A stretch of DNA of 59,413 bases, taken from the NCBI GenBank assembly GCA_030684775.1, contig JAUXXW010000168.1:1-59413 (forward strand), read 5' to 3'. The position numbers and the translations under genes are program-made. The DNA is from Pseudomonadota bacterium. Lineage in GTDB: Bacteria > Pseudomonadota > Gammaproteobacteria > Burkholderiales > Thiobacillaceae. Within the stretch, counting starts at the first letter, position 1, and each line of letters begins with the position of its first letter. This document shows positions 26,443 to 34,537 of the stretch, one piece after another. The notes beneath the pieces are model-generated. The model ran no database searches, had not been told where the DNA came from, and saw only the letters and a list, made by a program, of their open reading frames with translations.

Positions 26443-28944
26443 ATGTCTCAGCTTTCCCTGCTTACCCCGTCCTCCGATTACCACCCCCTCCCCAACACCT
26501 GGGACGAAATGTGGGACACGCAAACCGGCGTGCGCCCGCACTGGGCGCATCTGGTCGAGGGCATGACCCGGCTGGGTGCGCGCGAGTGGGCGGCGCGCGG
26601 ACAGCGTATTACCCGGTTGCTGCGCGAGAACGGGGTCACCTATCACGTCTACGGCGATCCACGCGGCGGTAGTCGCACCTGGGAACTCGACCCGATCCCC
26701 CTGGTGCTCGACGGCAACGAATGGCTGGCCATCGCCGCCGGCCTGGATCAGCGCGCGCGCCTGCTCGATCTGCTGCTGCGCGATCTCTACGGCGCCCAGA
26801 CCGTGCTCAAGCGCGGCCTGCTGCCGCCGGAACTGGTTTACGGCCATGCGGGCTATCTGCGCCCGATGCTCGGCGCGTTGCCCTCCGACAAAAGGCAACT
26901 GCTGCTCTACGCGGCGGACCTCGCGCGCGGGCCGGATGGCCAGGTCTGGGTGGTGGCGGATCGTACACAAGCGCCTTCCGGCGCCGGATATGCCCTGGAA
27001 AACCGCGCGGTCATGGCGCGCACCTTCCCGGAACTCCTGGAAGGCGCCGGCGTGGCCAAACTCACCCACTGGCTGAAAGCGGTGCAGGCGGCGCTGCTCA
27101 AACTATCACCGCGCGAACAACCGCACGTGGTGCTGCTCAGCCCCGGCCCCGCCAACGAAACCTATTTCGAACATGCCTACCTGGCCGCCCGCCTCGGCTA
27201 CACCCTGGCCCAGGGCGACGATCTCACCGTGCGCGACGGGCGGGTCTGGCTGAAGGCGGTATCCGGCCTGAAACCGGTGGATGTAATCCTGCGCCGCCTC
27301 GACGAGGAATGGTGCGACCCGCTGGAACTGCGGCAAGACTCGCGCCTGGGCACCGCCGGGCTGATCGAGGCGCTGCGTCGCGGCACGGTGGCGATGGCCA
27401 ATCCGCCCGGCTCCGGCCTGCTGGAAAATCCCGCGCTCCTGCCCTTCCTGCCCGGCCTGGCGCGGGCACTGCTGGGCGAGGACCTGACCCTGCCCACCGC
27501 CGCCACCTGGTGGTGCGGGCAGGAGAAGGAATGCGAATACGTGCTGGCCAACCTGCCACATCTGGTGCTCAAACCCATCGCCCGTGGCCAGACCAGCGAA
27601 ACCGTGCTGGGCGCGCACCTGGACCGCAGGCAACTGGCCACCTGGCGCGCGCGCATCCGCGCGCGGCCGCATCTCTACGTCGGCCAACAGCCGATGGCGC
27701 TGTCCAGCGTTCCGGCGCTACGCGACCACCGTCTGGCGCCGCGACACATGAGCTTGCGCGCCTTCCTGGTCAGCCAGGGGGACGGCTATGTCGCCATGCC
27801 CGGCGGCCTCACCCGTTGCGGCGACGGCACCTTGCTGTCCGGCCAGAGTGGCGCCCTCTCGAAAGACACCTGGGTCACCCCGGCGCCGCCCAAGGCGATT
27901 CCCTCCAGCGTGCAACTTTGGACCGCACACCCGGCGGAAATGGAAATCCTCACCAGCCGCGCGGCGGACAACCTGTTCTGGGCGGGCCGCTACCTGGAAC
28001 GCGCGGAAGGGGTGGCGCGCCTGCTGCGCGCGCTGCTCGATGGCCTCTGGGAAGAGGAAACCACGCCCGGCCAGGTGCCGGTATTGACCGCGTTGATGCG
28101 CATGATCGGCTACCGGCCCGAAGGCCGTGGCCTGGTCGAACAAGCCGACTTTCCCGCGACGCTGGCGGCCGAGGTACACGACCTGATTACCCACAAGGAT
28201 CATCCCGGCAACCTCGCCCATACCGTGCGCGCCCTGCTTGGCTGCACCTACAGCACGCGCGAATACTGGTCGGTGGCGATCTGGCGCCTGCTCGACCGCA
28301 TCGAGCGCGACTGGAGCAAACGCCGCCGTAACCGTGGTCATGAACGCAGCGACCTCTGGCTCGGCCATTTGATCGACACCCTGGCCGGTCTCGCCGGCCT
28401 CGCCTCGGAGACCCTGCCGCGCGCGGATGCCTTCCGTTTCTTCGACCTGGGCCGCCGCATCGAACGCGGTCTCATCGCCGGCAATGTGCTCTCCCGCATC
28501 CTGGAATCGCGGCTCACCGAGGAAGCCCAGCGCGAAAGTCTGTCCCTGGTGCTGCAAAGCGCGGACAGCCTGGTCACCTTCCGCCGCCGCTACCGGGGCG
28601 AACCGTTCCTGGCCGGGGTGCTGGAACTGCTGCTGTGGGACACGGACAGCCCGCGCGCGCTGATCTATCAACTCAACACCGCGCGCCTGCACCTCGGCGA
28701 AATCGCCCGCCCACTACAACATTGCGAGGCGCGGCACTTGCTGCACGACGCGGAACAACGCCTGCTCGCCAGCGCCTCCAACATGACCGACCCGGATGTG
28801 GGTAACGAACAACGCGCGCTACTGCTGCGCACCCTGAACGAGGTCACCAACACCCTCGGCGCAGCCTCCAGCGCCATCACCCAGACCTGGTTCACCCATG
28901 TGCAGGAGCTGCATACCCTGAACGCGGGGGAGGTGCGGGCATGA
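26443..28944 (+). CDS. Circularly permuted ATP-grasp / alpha-E fusion protein, 833 aa
   Basis: The N-terminal ~470 residues match the circularly permuted ATP-grasp family (DUF404/DUF407). Segments such as WELDPIPLVLDGNEWLAIAAGL, GLLPPELVYGHAGYLRPM and RPHLYVGQQPMALSSVPAL are visible. From ~residue 500 (TSRAADNLFWAGRYLERAEGVARLLRALLD) the alpha-E (DUF403) helical domain follows to near the C-terminus. The two halves are often separate neighbouring genes; here they are fused. Family studies place such proteins with transglutaminases in amidoligase clusters thought to make or modify peptides; no substrate is known. Flanked by a dead and a living transglutaminase gene. Confidence 0.88.
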   Translation: MSQLSLLTPSSDYHPLPNTWDEMWDTQTGVRPHWAHLVEGMTRLGAREWAARGQRITRLLRENGVTYHVYGDPRGGSRTWELDPIPLVLDGNEWLAIAAGLDQRARLLDLLLRDLYGAQTVLKRGLLPPELVYGHAGYLRPMLGALPSDKRQLLLYAADLARGPDGQVWVVADRTQAPSGAGYALENRAVMARTFPELLEGAGVAKLTHWLKAVQAALLKLSPREQPHVVLLSPGPANETYFEHAYLAARLGYTLAQGDDLTVRDGRVWLKAVSGLKPVDVILRRLDEEWCDPLELRQDSRLGTAGLIEALRRGTVAMANPPGSGLLENPALLPFLPGLARALLGEDLTLPTAATWWCGQEKECEYVLANLPHLVLKPIARGQTSETVLGAHLDRRQLATWRARIRARPHLYVGQQPMALSSVPALRDHRLAPRHMSLRAFLVSQGDGYVAMPGGLTRCGDGTLLSGQSGALSKDTWVTPAPPKAIPSSVQLWTAHPAEMEILTSRAADNLFWAGRYLERAEGVARLLRALLDGLWEEETTPGQVPVLTALMRMIGYRPEGRGLVEQADFPATLAAEVHDLITHKDHPGNLAHTVRALLGCTYSTREYWSVAIWRLLDRIERDWSKRRRNRGHERSDLWLGHLIDTLAGLAGLASETLPRADAFRFFDLGRRIERGLIAGNVLSRILESRLTEEAQRESLSLVLQSADSLVTFRRRYRGEPFLAGVLELLLWDTDSPRALIYQLNTARLHLGEIARPLQHCEARHLLHDAEQRLLASASNMTDPDVGNEQRALLLRTLNEVTNTLGAASSAITQTWFTHVQELHTLNAGEVRA

Positions 28945-28967
28945 ATAACGGCCTCGTCACCGCGCTT

Positions 28968-28992
28968 TGCTCCCCCCTGTCCCAAAGGGGCT
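28968..28992. repeat. Fragment of the C-run/TTT/G-run element
   Basis: CTCCCCCCTGTCCCAAAGGG, a single degenerate arm, 45 nt ahead of a complete copy. Confidence 0.55.
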
Positions 28993-29037
28993 GTATGCGT
29001 TTGATGTCGAAAACACATGGAGCGCTGACTGGGGCGA

Positions 29038-29139
29038 CTTCCCCCTTTTCCAAAGGGGGATTGAGGGGGATTTCGCGACGTATGCCTGGTTGCCAGCCGC
29101 AGAAATCCCCCCTGGCCCCCCTTTGATAAAGGGGGGAAT
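29038..29139. repeat. Composite C-run/TTT/G-run element with Shine-Dalgarno end
   Basis: The left arm is TTCCCCCTTTTCCAAAGGGG, the centre is GCGACGTATGCCTGGTTGCC, and the right arm is AAATCCCCCC...CTTTGATAAAGGGGGG. The terminal G run ends 7-8 nt before the ATG of the following transglutaminase gene and is the only purine-rich ribosome-site candidate there. Confidence 0.8.
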
Positions 29140-29145
29140 CCCGCG

Positions 29146-30024
29146 ATGACCCGTTTCCACATCGAACACCTCACCCGCTACCGCTACGCCCAGAGTGTCG
29201 ACCTCAACTACGGTGAGGCACGGATGCTGCCGCGCGACACCCCCGGCCAGCGCGTGCTGGAAAGCCACCTGGAACTGCATCCGAGCATCGACGACCGTCA
29301 GGAGCGAAACGACGCCTGGGGCAACCGGGTTGTTTGGTTCATGTCACGGCAGCCACACCAGGTCTTGAGCGTGACGGCCCACAGCGTGGTCGAACGCGCG
29401 GCACCGCCGCCGGCTCCCGCCTCGCCGCCCTGGGAAATAGTGGCCACGCGGCAGCGCATTCTCTCCGTCGAGGCCGTCGCCGCGCGCGAGTTCTGCCTGG
29501 AATCGCCCATGATCGCGCGGCACGCGGAAGCCACCGAGTACGCCCGCGCCAGCTTCCCGCCCGGCCGCCCTCTGCTCGAAAGCGTGGCCGACCTCAGCGC
29601 GCGCATCCACGCCGATTTCCAGTACCGACCCAATGCCACCGAGATCGACACGCCGCTTTCCGAAGTGCTCAAGGAACGCCACGGCGTCTGCCAGGATTTC
29701 GCCCATCTCGCCCTGGCCGGCCTGCGCGGCCTGGGCTTGGCCGCCCGCTACGTCAGCGGCTACCTGGAAACCACACCACCGGCCGGCATGCCACGGCAAC
29801 TGGGCGCCGACGCCACCCACGCCTGGATCGGCGTCTGGCTACCCGACCTGGGCTGGTTCGATTTCGACCCCACCAACGGCATCGCCGCCAGCGAGGGCCA
29901 TCTCACTCTCGCCTGGGGCCGCGACTTCGGCGACGTCACCCCGCTCAAGGGCGTCACCCACGGCGGCGGCACACATACCCTGGAAGTGGCGGTCACCGTG
30001 ACCCGACTCGCGGGCGAAGGTTGA
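29146..30024 (+). CDS. Transglutaminase-like protein (bacterial N-terminal + core), 292 aa
   Basis: The N-terminal beta domain MTRFHIEHLTRYRYAQSVDLNYGEARMLPR is the bacterial transglutaminase-like N region. The core has the Cys-His-Asp triad in HGVCQDFAHLAL, ADATHAWIGVWLP and FDFDPTNG, all intact. Family members are amidohydrolases or transamidases acting on peptides, commonly encoded beside circularly permuted ATP-grasp and alpha-E proteins, as here. The only ribosome-site candidate is the G run at the end of a repeat element. No signal peptide, so probably cytoplasmic. Confidence 0.92.
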   Translation: MTRFHIEHLTRYRYAQSVDLNYGEARMLPRDTPGQRVLESHLELHPSIDDRQERNDAWGNRVVWFMSRQPHQVLSVTAHSVVERAAPPPAPASPPWEIVATRQRILSVEAVAAREFCLESPMIARHAEATEYARASFPPGRPLLESVADLSARIHADFQYRPNATEIDTPLSEVLKERHGVCQDFAHLALAGLRGLGLAARYVSGYLETTPPAGMPRQLGADATHAWIGVWLPDLGWFDFDPTNGIAASEGHLTLAWGRDFGDVTPLKGVTHGGGTHTLEVAVTVTRLAGEG

Positions 30025-30163
30025 ACCCAGGTTGTCCATTAGCCGTCCAGTCCCGCCTGTTTATAAACGTGTTTGACGAATAATTCGGGCTTTTCCGTCT
30101 GCCATTTCTTCAATGCCTGGACGGGAGGTTGCTTCAATCTTTCTGTCGGTTGGAGTCCTTCAC

Positions 30164-30664
30164 TTATGCGCGACAGAACAAGCTCCATGCAAGCTGAAAC
30201 AGTGCTTTATTGTCCTCGCCTTCCATTTCTATTTCCCCGCTTGAGTGCCAAACAAAGCGAGCTGGTCTGGCCTTTCCGTCAGGATTTTTATTGGCGCTGA
30301 CATTGCCACACACAACATCCTCTCTTGAGCCCGCATGGCGAACATCGAATCGAACAGTATTGATCTCGAATTTGGCGCCATCCGGGTCAAGGAGGCTGCC
30401 TTTTATATCCAGCATGGCTTGGTCTGTCAGCACCTGTTTTGTTGATTCATCCGCTGGTTTTGCCCGCATTTCTATTTCTTGTTGTTGTGGGCGATTGTTT
30501 TCTTCATAGGCAAGTGCTTCCTGTGGCTCCAGTTCGGTTTGGTTGGTTGCTTGTTTCGTGGTCGAATTCTTATAGAGAACGTTACCAATAACAAGTGCGG
30601 CAACCACGCCGAGAATTAAAAAAACCACAACAATCGCCGATGCTCCGGATGGATACTTGGACAT
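30164..30664 (-). CDS. Hypothetical single-pass membrane protein, 166 aa
   Basis: The N-terminus has one strong hydrophobic segment (SAIVVVFLILGVVAALVIGNVLY, about residues 9-31). A polar Gln/Glu/Asn-rich linker follows, then a C-terminal domain of about 75 residues with two Cys (DVVCGNV, SLFCRA). It probably faces the periplasm and the Cys could pair. I do not recognise a family. The region is visibly more AT-rich than its neighbours, suggesting acquired DNA. ATG 30664 has AGGAA-type sequence upstream (TTTCCTC on the plus strand). Confidence 0.65.
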   Translation of the reverse strand: MSKYPSGASAIVVVFLILGVVAALVIGNVLYKNSTTKQATNQTELEPQEALAYEENNRPQQQEIEMRAKPADESTKQVLTDQAMLDIKGSLLDPDGAKFEINTVRFDVRHAGSREDVVCGNVSANKNPDGKARPARFVWHSSGEIEMEGEDNKALFQLAWSLFCRA

Positions 30665-30822
30665 TTTATTTCCTCTTTTTACTTGTCTTCATGCAAATAA
30701 AAAACACCCCGCCAATATTGCTGCGCGGCTAAAAAAGAACATAAAACAATAGGTAAAATGCAACGGATTGGAAGCTGCCACGCGATTACCCTACACGAAA
30801 GTTTCCTTCCGAACCAGTTCAA

Positions 30823-31146
30823 TCAAGTCGGGCTGTTTGCGCATGAAGGCGGCATGATGTCAATTTCTTTCAAGTGAAACAGGCGCTTGTCGTCCTCGCA
30901 ATCAAAGAAACAAAGGGCCAGGGTTCCTTGGCGCCAAGCGAAGGCCATCAAGCACACGTTCGGCGCCTGTGAAGGCCAGCCTCGCACGCCGAGGTGGGTT
31001 CCCCGGATGAAAACCATTTGCCTCCAGCCATGCCGAACCATCAATACATCCACCTCTCGCGCGTTCACCTCGGCCCTGTTCCGCCACGCCGCCGGGAGCG
31101 CGTCCGCCAACGAAGAGCTTGCGCATGGATGTCTTGCCACAGCCAA
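30823..31146 (-). CDS. Possible small gene or remnant, up to 107 aa
   Basis: The C-terminal 70 residues (GTHLGVRGWPSQAPNVCLMA ... LALCFFDCEDDKRLFHLKEID) look protein-like, whereas the N-terminal Arg/Ala-rich part does not. An internal ATG (MVRHGWRQMVF) could be the start. No family recognised and no clear ribosome site. The rest of the gap 30665-31309, between the membrane protein and the GH57 gene, shows nothing else I can support. Confidence 0.3.
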   Translation of the reverse strand: MAVARHPCASSSLADALPAAWRNRAEVNAREVDVLMVRHGWRQMVFIRGTHLGVRGWPSQAPNVCLMAFAWRQGTLALCFFDCEDDKRLFHLKEIDIMPPSCANSPT

Positions 31147-31309
31147 CTCGGCCTGGGAGCCTGTCGGACTTTGGAATCTCCGGCTGCAAACCGGCCGCGC
31201 CTATTGCTCCGGCCCGCGCCGGTATGACGGCAACTTCATACTTCACTTGGCCGGAGCAATAGGCCATTCGACGACAAGCTACTTGGGGGTTGCGATCTGT
31301 CGGTAAGCC

Positions 31310-33019
31310 GTGACACTCTCCAGCCCGATCCTCGTTTCTGGAACCCGCCAATTGTTGAACCTCATCCTTTGCTGGCACTTCCACCAGCCCGATTACCGTG
31401 ATGCCGATGGGCGCTATCAACTGCCCTGGACCTATCTTCATACCGTCAAGGATTACGCCGATATGGCGGCGCATCTGGAAGACGCGCCGAACCTGTGTTG
31501 CGTGGTCAATTTCGTGCCCACGCTGGTGGAGCAGATAGACGACTATGCCACGCAGTTTGCTTGTGGCGAGGTGCGCGATCCGCTGCTTGCCCTTCTGATC
31601 GAGCCTGATCTGGGTACGTTGAGTCTGGCGGCGCGACGCCAGTTGGTCGCCCAGTGTTTCAAACTCAACCATGCCACCATGCTGGAGCCTTTCCCGGCCT
31701 ATCAGCGTCTCTACACCTTGTGGAAGACCGTTGAAGAGAGCGGCGAAGCGGGGTTGGCGTACCTTTCCGGCCAATATCTGGCGGATCTTGTGACCTGGTA
31801 TCACTTGGCCTGGACCGGTGAAACACTGCGCCGCGCGCGTCCCGATCTGCTCGAGTTGATGGAGCGCGGCGAAAGTTTCACGTTGGCGGACCGGCGCGCG
31901 GTTTTCGATCTGTACGGCAGTGTCGTCGCCAACCTGCTTCCACGCTATCGGCATCTGGCGGAGCGCGGCCAGATCGAGTTGTCCAGTACGCCGCACAGCC
32001 ATCCCATCTTGCCGCTTCTGCTCGATTTCAAGGCCGCCCGCGATGCACGCCCAGACTTGCCGTTGCCGGTGTGCTCGGCTTATCCGGACGGGGAGGCGCG
32101 CGCGATTGCCCATATGGAGGCCGCCGTGTCCAGCCATCGCGAGCACTTCGGACATCCGCCCGCCGGTTTCTGGCCGGCGGAAGGGGGGGTTTCAGAGGCC
32201 ACCGTTCGCCTGTTTTCGCAAGCTGGTGTGAAGTGGACGGCGAGCGGCGAGGGGGTGTTGCGGCATAGTCTGGTGAAGGCCGGCCGCAGCCTGGAACACA
32301 AGCCGGCGTGGATCACGACGCCTTACCGCCTGCCTGGCAGTGATACGGCCCTGTTTTTCCGTGATGACCATCTCTCCGACCTGATCGGCTTCGAGTACAA
32401 GGGCTGGCACGGCGCCGATGCCGTGCGCCATCTGTTGCACGCGCTCGATGAACTGCGCCGCCACGCGCCCGGCCCCAACCCCGTCGTAAGCGTCATCCTG
32501 GATGGCGAAAATGCCTGGGAGTATTTCCCCTACAACGGTTTCTATTTCCTCTCCGAACTGTTCGCCGAGTTGTCCGAGCACGGCTCCATCCGTCCAACGA
32601 CGTTCAGTGAATACCTGGAGATGTACCCGGATTCGCCACAGGAATTGCCGCGACTTGCCGCCGGGAGTTGGGTTTACGGCGACTTCACCACCTGGATGGG
32701 CGACCCCGCCAAGAATCGCGGCTGGGACTGGTTGTGCGCGGCCAAGCAGTCTTTCGACGCCGTCGTGGAGATGCTGCCCGAGGATGAGGCGGAAACCGCC
32801 GAAGCCCTGCTGAAATCCTGCGAGAGCTCGGACTGGTTCTGGTGGTTTGGTGACTACAACCCGGCGGATGCGGTCGAGAGCTTCGATCTTGTCTACCGGC
32901 AGAAGCTCAAACGCCTCTATCAGACCCTGCGAATTCCCGCGCCTGATTACCTGGATGCGCCCTTGTGCCGGGGCGGTGGCGCCAGCGAAGCGGGTGGCGT
33001 GATGCGGCGGGGAGGCTGA
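31310..33019 (+). CDS. Glycoside hydrolase family 57 protein, 569 aa
   Basis: The N-terminal LNLILCWHFHQPDYR and FVPTLVEQIDDY are GH57 signatures. The catalytic nucleophile Glu is in GFWPAEGGVS and the acid/base Asp in VSVILDGENAWEYFPYNG. Family members are retaining alpha-glucan enzymes (alpha-amylase, 4-alpha-glucanotransferase, branching enzyme, amylopullulanase); the subtype cannot be fixed by eye. GTG 31310 is the longest start; the conserved region begins about 16 residues later, so a shorter start is possible. No glycogen genes are adjacent. No signal peptide is seen, suggesting a cytoplasmic glucan substrate. Confidence 0.9.
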   Translation: MTLSSPILVSGTRQLLNLILCWHFHQPDYRDADGRYQLPWTYLHTVKDYADMAAHLEDAPNLCCVVNFVPTLVEQIDDYATQFACGEVRDPLLALLIEPDLGTLSLAARRQLVAQCFKLNHATMLEPFPAYQRLYTLWKTVEESGEAGLAYLSGQYLADLVTWYHLAWTGETLRRARPDLLELMERGESFTLADRRAVFDLYGSVVANLLPRYRHLAERGQIELSSTPHSHPILPLLLDFKAARDARPDLPLPVCSAYPDGEARAIAHMEAAVSSHREHFGHPPAGFWPAEGGVSEATVRLFSQAGVKWTASGEGVLRHSLVKAGRSLEHKPAWITTPYRLPGSDTALFFRDDHLSDLIGFEYKGWHGADAVRHLLHALDELRRHAPGPNPVVSVILDGENAWEYFPYNGFYFLSELFAELSEHGSIRPTTFSEYLEMYPDSPQELPRLAAGSWVYGDFTTWMGDPAKNRGWDWLCAAKQSFDAVVEMLPEDEAETAEALLKSCESSDWFWWFGDYNPADAVESFDLVYRQKLKRLYQTLRIPAPDYLDAPLCRGGGASEAGGVMRRGG

Positions 33020-33070
33020 TTCTTTCGGCTCTATGTGTTCGTAGTGGGTAACACGATGCCTACGAGCTCC

Positions 33071-33157
33071 GTAGCGTGCGCTGTGCGCACGATTTCGTCC
33101 CGCAGGGCACGGGTTATCCCATGGGATACGTCAAATCGTGCGCACAGCGCACGCTAC
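33071..33157. repeat. REP/BIME pair, CGTGCGC family
   Basis: GTAGCGTGCGCTGTGCGCACG and the inverse CGTGCGCACAGCGCACGCTAC bracket a 45-nt centre. Confidence 0.8.
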
Positions 33158-33204
33158 CATCGCCGGTATGCAAGGTCGTTCGGATCGGCGCCAGGCCAGC
33201 CGTC

Positions 33205-33283
33205 GTAGGATGCGGTGAGGTACGAACCGCATCCTCTTCGGTGAGTGGAGGCGATGCGCTTCGCTGCGCTCACCACATCCTAC
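33205..33283. repeat. REP/BIME pair, GATGCGGT family
   Basis: GTAGGATGCGGTGAGGTACG...ACCGCATCC followed by the inverted arm ending CACATCCTAC. It touches the 3' end of the pseudopilin gene. With the preceding pair it fills the 260-nt gap after the GH57 gene. Confidence 0.75.
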
Positions 33284-33996
33284 GGCCCCGCGCAGGTGTT
33301 AGCCGGGTCGCATAGCCGGCCCAGCAGCCAGGCGGGGGAGAGCCAGGTGGCGAGGTCGTCGAATTCACCGCCCGGGCGGTCGGCCGCAGTGGGGGGGTGC
33401 ATCACAAAACGGGGAGTGGCATCGGTGTTGGCTTGTTCATCGGCGGAGATGGGGGACAGGTTGATTCCACCCACGGCATTGTGGGCGCCGAAGCCGTTGC
33501 GGCCGTGCGAGAGGATGACGGCGACGGCGGCCAGTGGTTGAGCGCAGGAACGGTTCCCGCAGACGCTGACCAGGGTGGCGGGGACGGGGTTGTGGACGAT
33601 TCCGCGAGCGGCATCGGCATAGTCGGGCGAGACGGCATAGCCCAGGCGGTTGCCCCAGGCGTCGGTTTCCGCCACACCGAGGGTATGCCAGGGCAGGCCG
33701 CCGACCATGCCGGCGCAACGCCCGTCGGCCAGGCGGTCTTCTTCTCCGTCATTGGCGCCGATGCCGTGGTGTTGGTCCGGACAGGGCAGGTAGGGCTTGC
33801 CCGTGCTGTCCCGGTGGCTGAGGGCGTATCCGGCGAGGGCGATGCGGGCGTTTTCCAGAGCGCGCCGGGTGTCGCTGTTCTGGCGTTCGGCGATCTGCTG
33901 GCTGAGTGGGGTGAGCATGCCGCCCAGGAGCAGGGTGATGATGAACAGGACGATGGCCAGTTCGACCAGGGTGAAACCCCGGGATTTATTCGCCAT
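33280..33996 (-). CDS. Type IV pilin-like / pseudopilin protein, 238 aa
   Basis: MANKSRGFTLVELAIVLFIITLLLGGML carries the prepilin peptidase site (G/FTLVE, Glu5 present) and the N-terminal assembly helix. A long globular domain follows with four Cys (LPCPDQ, GRCAGM, SVCGNRSCAQP) and GAHNAVGGINLSPIS, far from a major pilin in style. ATG 33996 is chosen from the short basic leader. It overlaps the preceding gene stop by 11 nt. It is the last gene of a minus-strand secretion/pilus operon and a plausible pseudopilin tip or adaptor. Confidence 0.85.
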   Translation of the reverse strand: MANKSRGFTLVELAIVLFIITLLLGGMLTPLSQQIAERQNSDTRRALENARIALAGYALSHRDSTGKPYLPCPDQHHGIGANDGEEDRLADGRCAGMVGGLPWHTLGVAETDAWGNRLGYAVSPDYADAARGIVHNPVPATLVSVCGNRSCAQPLAAVAVILSHGRNGFGAHNAVGGINLSPISADEQANTDATPRFVMHPPTAADRPGGEFDDLATWLSPAWLLGRLCDPANTCAGP

Positions 33997-34537
33997 TCCA
34001 GGTCCACCAGTCCAGGGTGCAGCTTGCCGTTCCTTGTTTGCCGCTGGCATCCGGTTGCAGGGTGCATTTGCTCAGGGTGAAGCGGCCGTGGGCATGCGCG
34101 CGCAATTGTTCCTGGAACAGGGCAAGGCGATGCGCGTCGATGGGGACGATTTCAAGAACCATCGCGCTGCTGTACAGCCCCGGGCTGAGGTTTGAGGGCG
34201 CGCGTGGCGAGAGGCGCCAGGTTACTTGTTGCAAATCCATCGATACGCGCAATCGAGCCAGACTGCTCAGCCAGTCGAGGCGGTCTTCATCGCCGAAGAA
34301 ACCGGTGGCATGCAGGCGAGTGTAGGTGGCGGATTGCGCATGGTCCCGCGCTTGCCGCTCCGGGGTCCGGCGCAGGTCGTGCGCGGCCAGGTCGGCGCTC
34401 CTTTGGGTGGCGATTTGCCGGGTTTTGCTGGCCATGCGCGCATCGAGCGCCAGGTAGAAGACGCTGCTGCCCAGCAGCAGGGAGGCGGCAAACCAGAGGG
34501 TGGGCAGGCGCAGGGGGGCGGGAAGGCGGAGGTTCAT
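33986..34537 (-). CDS. PilO/GspM-like inner-membrane assembly protein, 183 aa
   Basis: A short cytoplasmic start, one membrane segment (LPTLWFAASLLLGSSVFYLAL, ~residues 11-31), a coiled-coil-like charged region and a small C-terminal domain ending LDWWTWNGE. This size and layout fit PilO or GspM-type bitopic proteins that bridge the assembly platform. No motif is decisive, so the role rests on context: it overlaps the upstream 494-aa gene (ATGA) and the downstream pseudopilin gene. Confidence 0.65.
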   Translation of the reverse strand: MNLRLPAPLRLPTLWFAASLLLGSSVFYLALDARMASKTRQIATQRSADLAAHDLRRTPERQARDHAQSATYTRLHATGFFGDEDRLDWLSSLARLRVSMDLQQVTWRLSPRAPSNLSPGLYSSAMVLEIVPIDAHRLALFQEQLRAHAHGRFTLSKCTLQPDASGKQGTASCTLDWWTWNGE

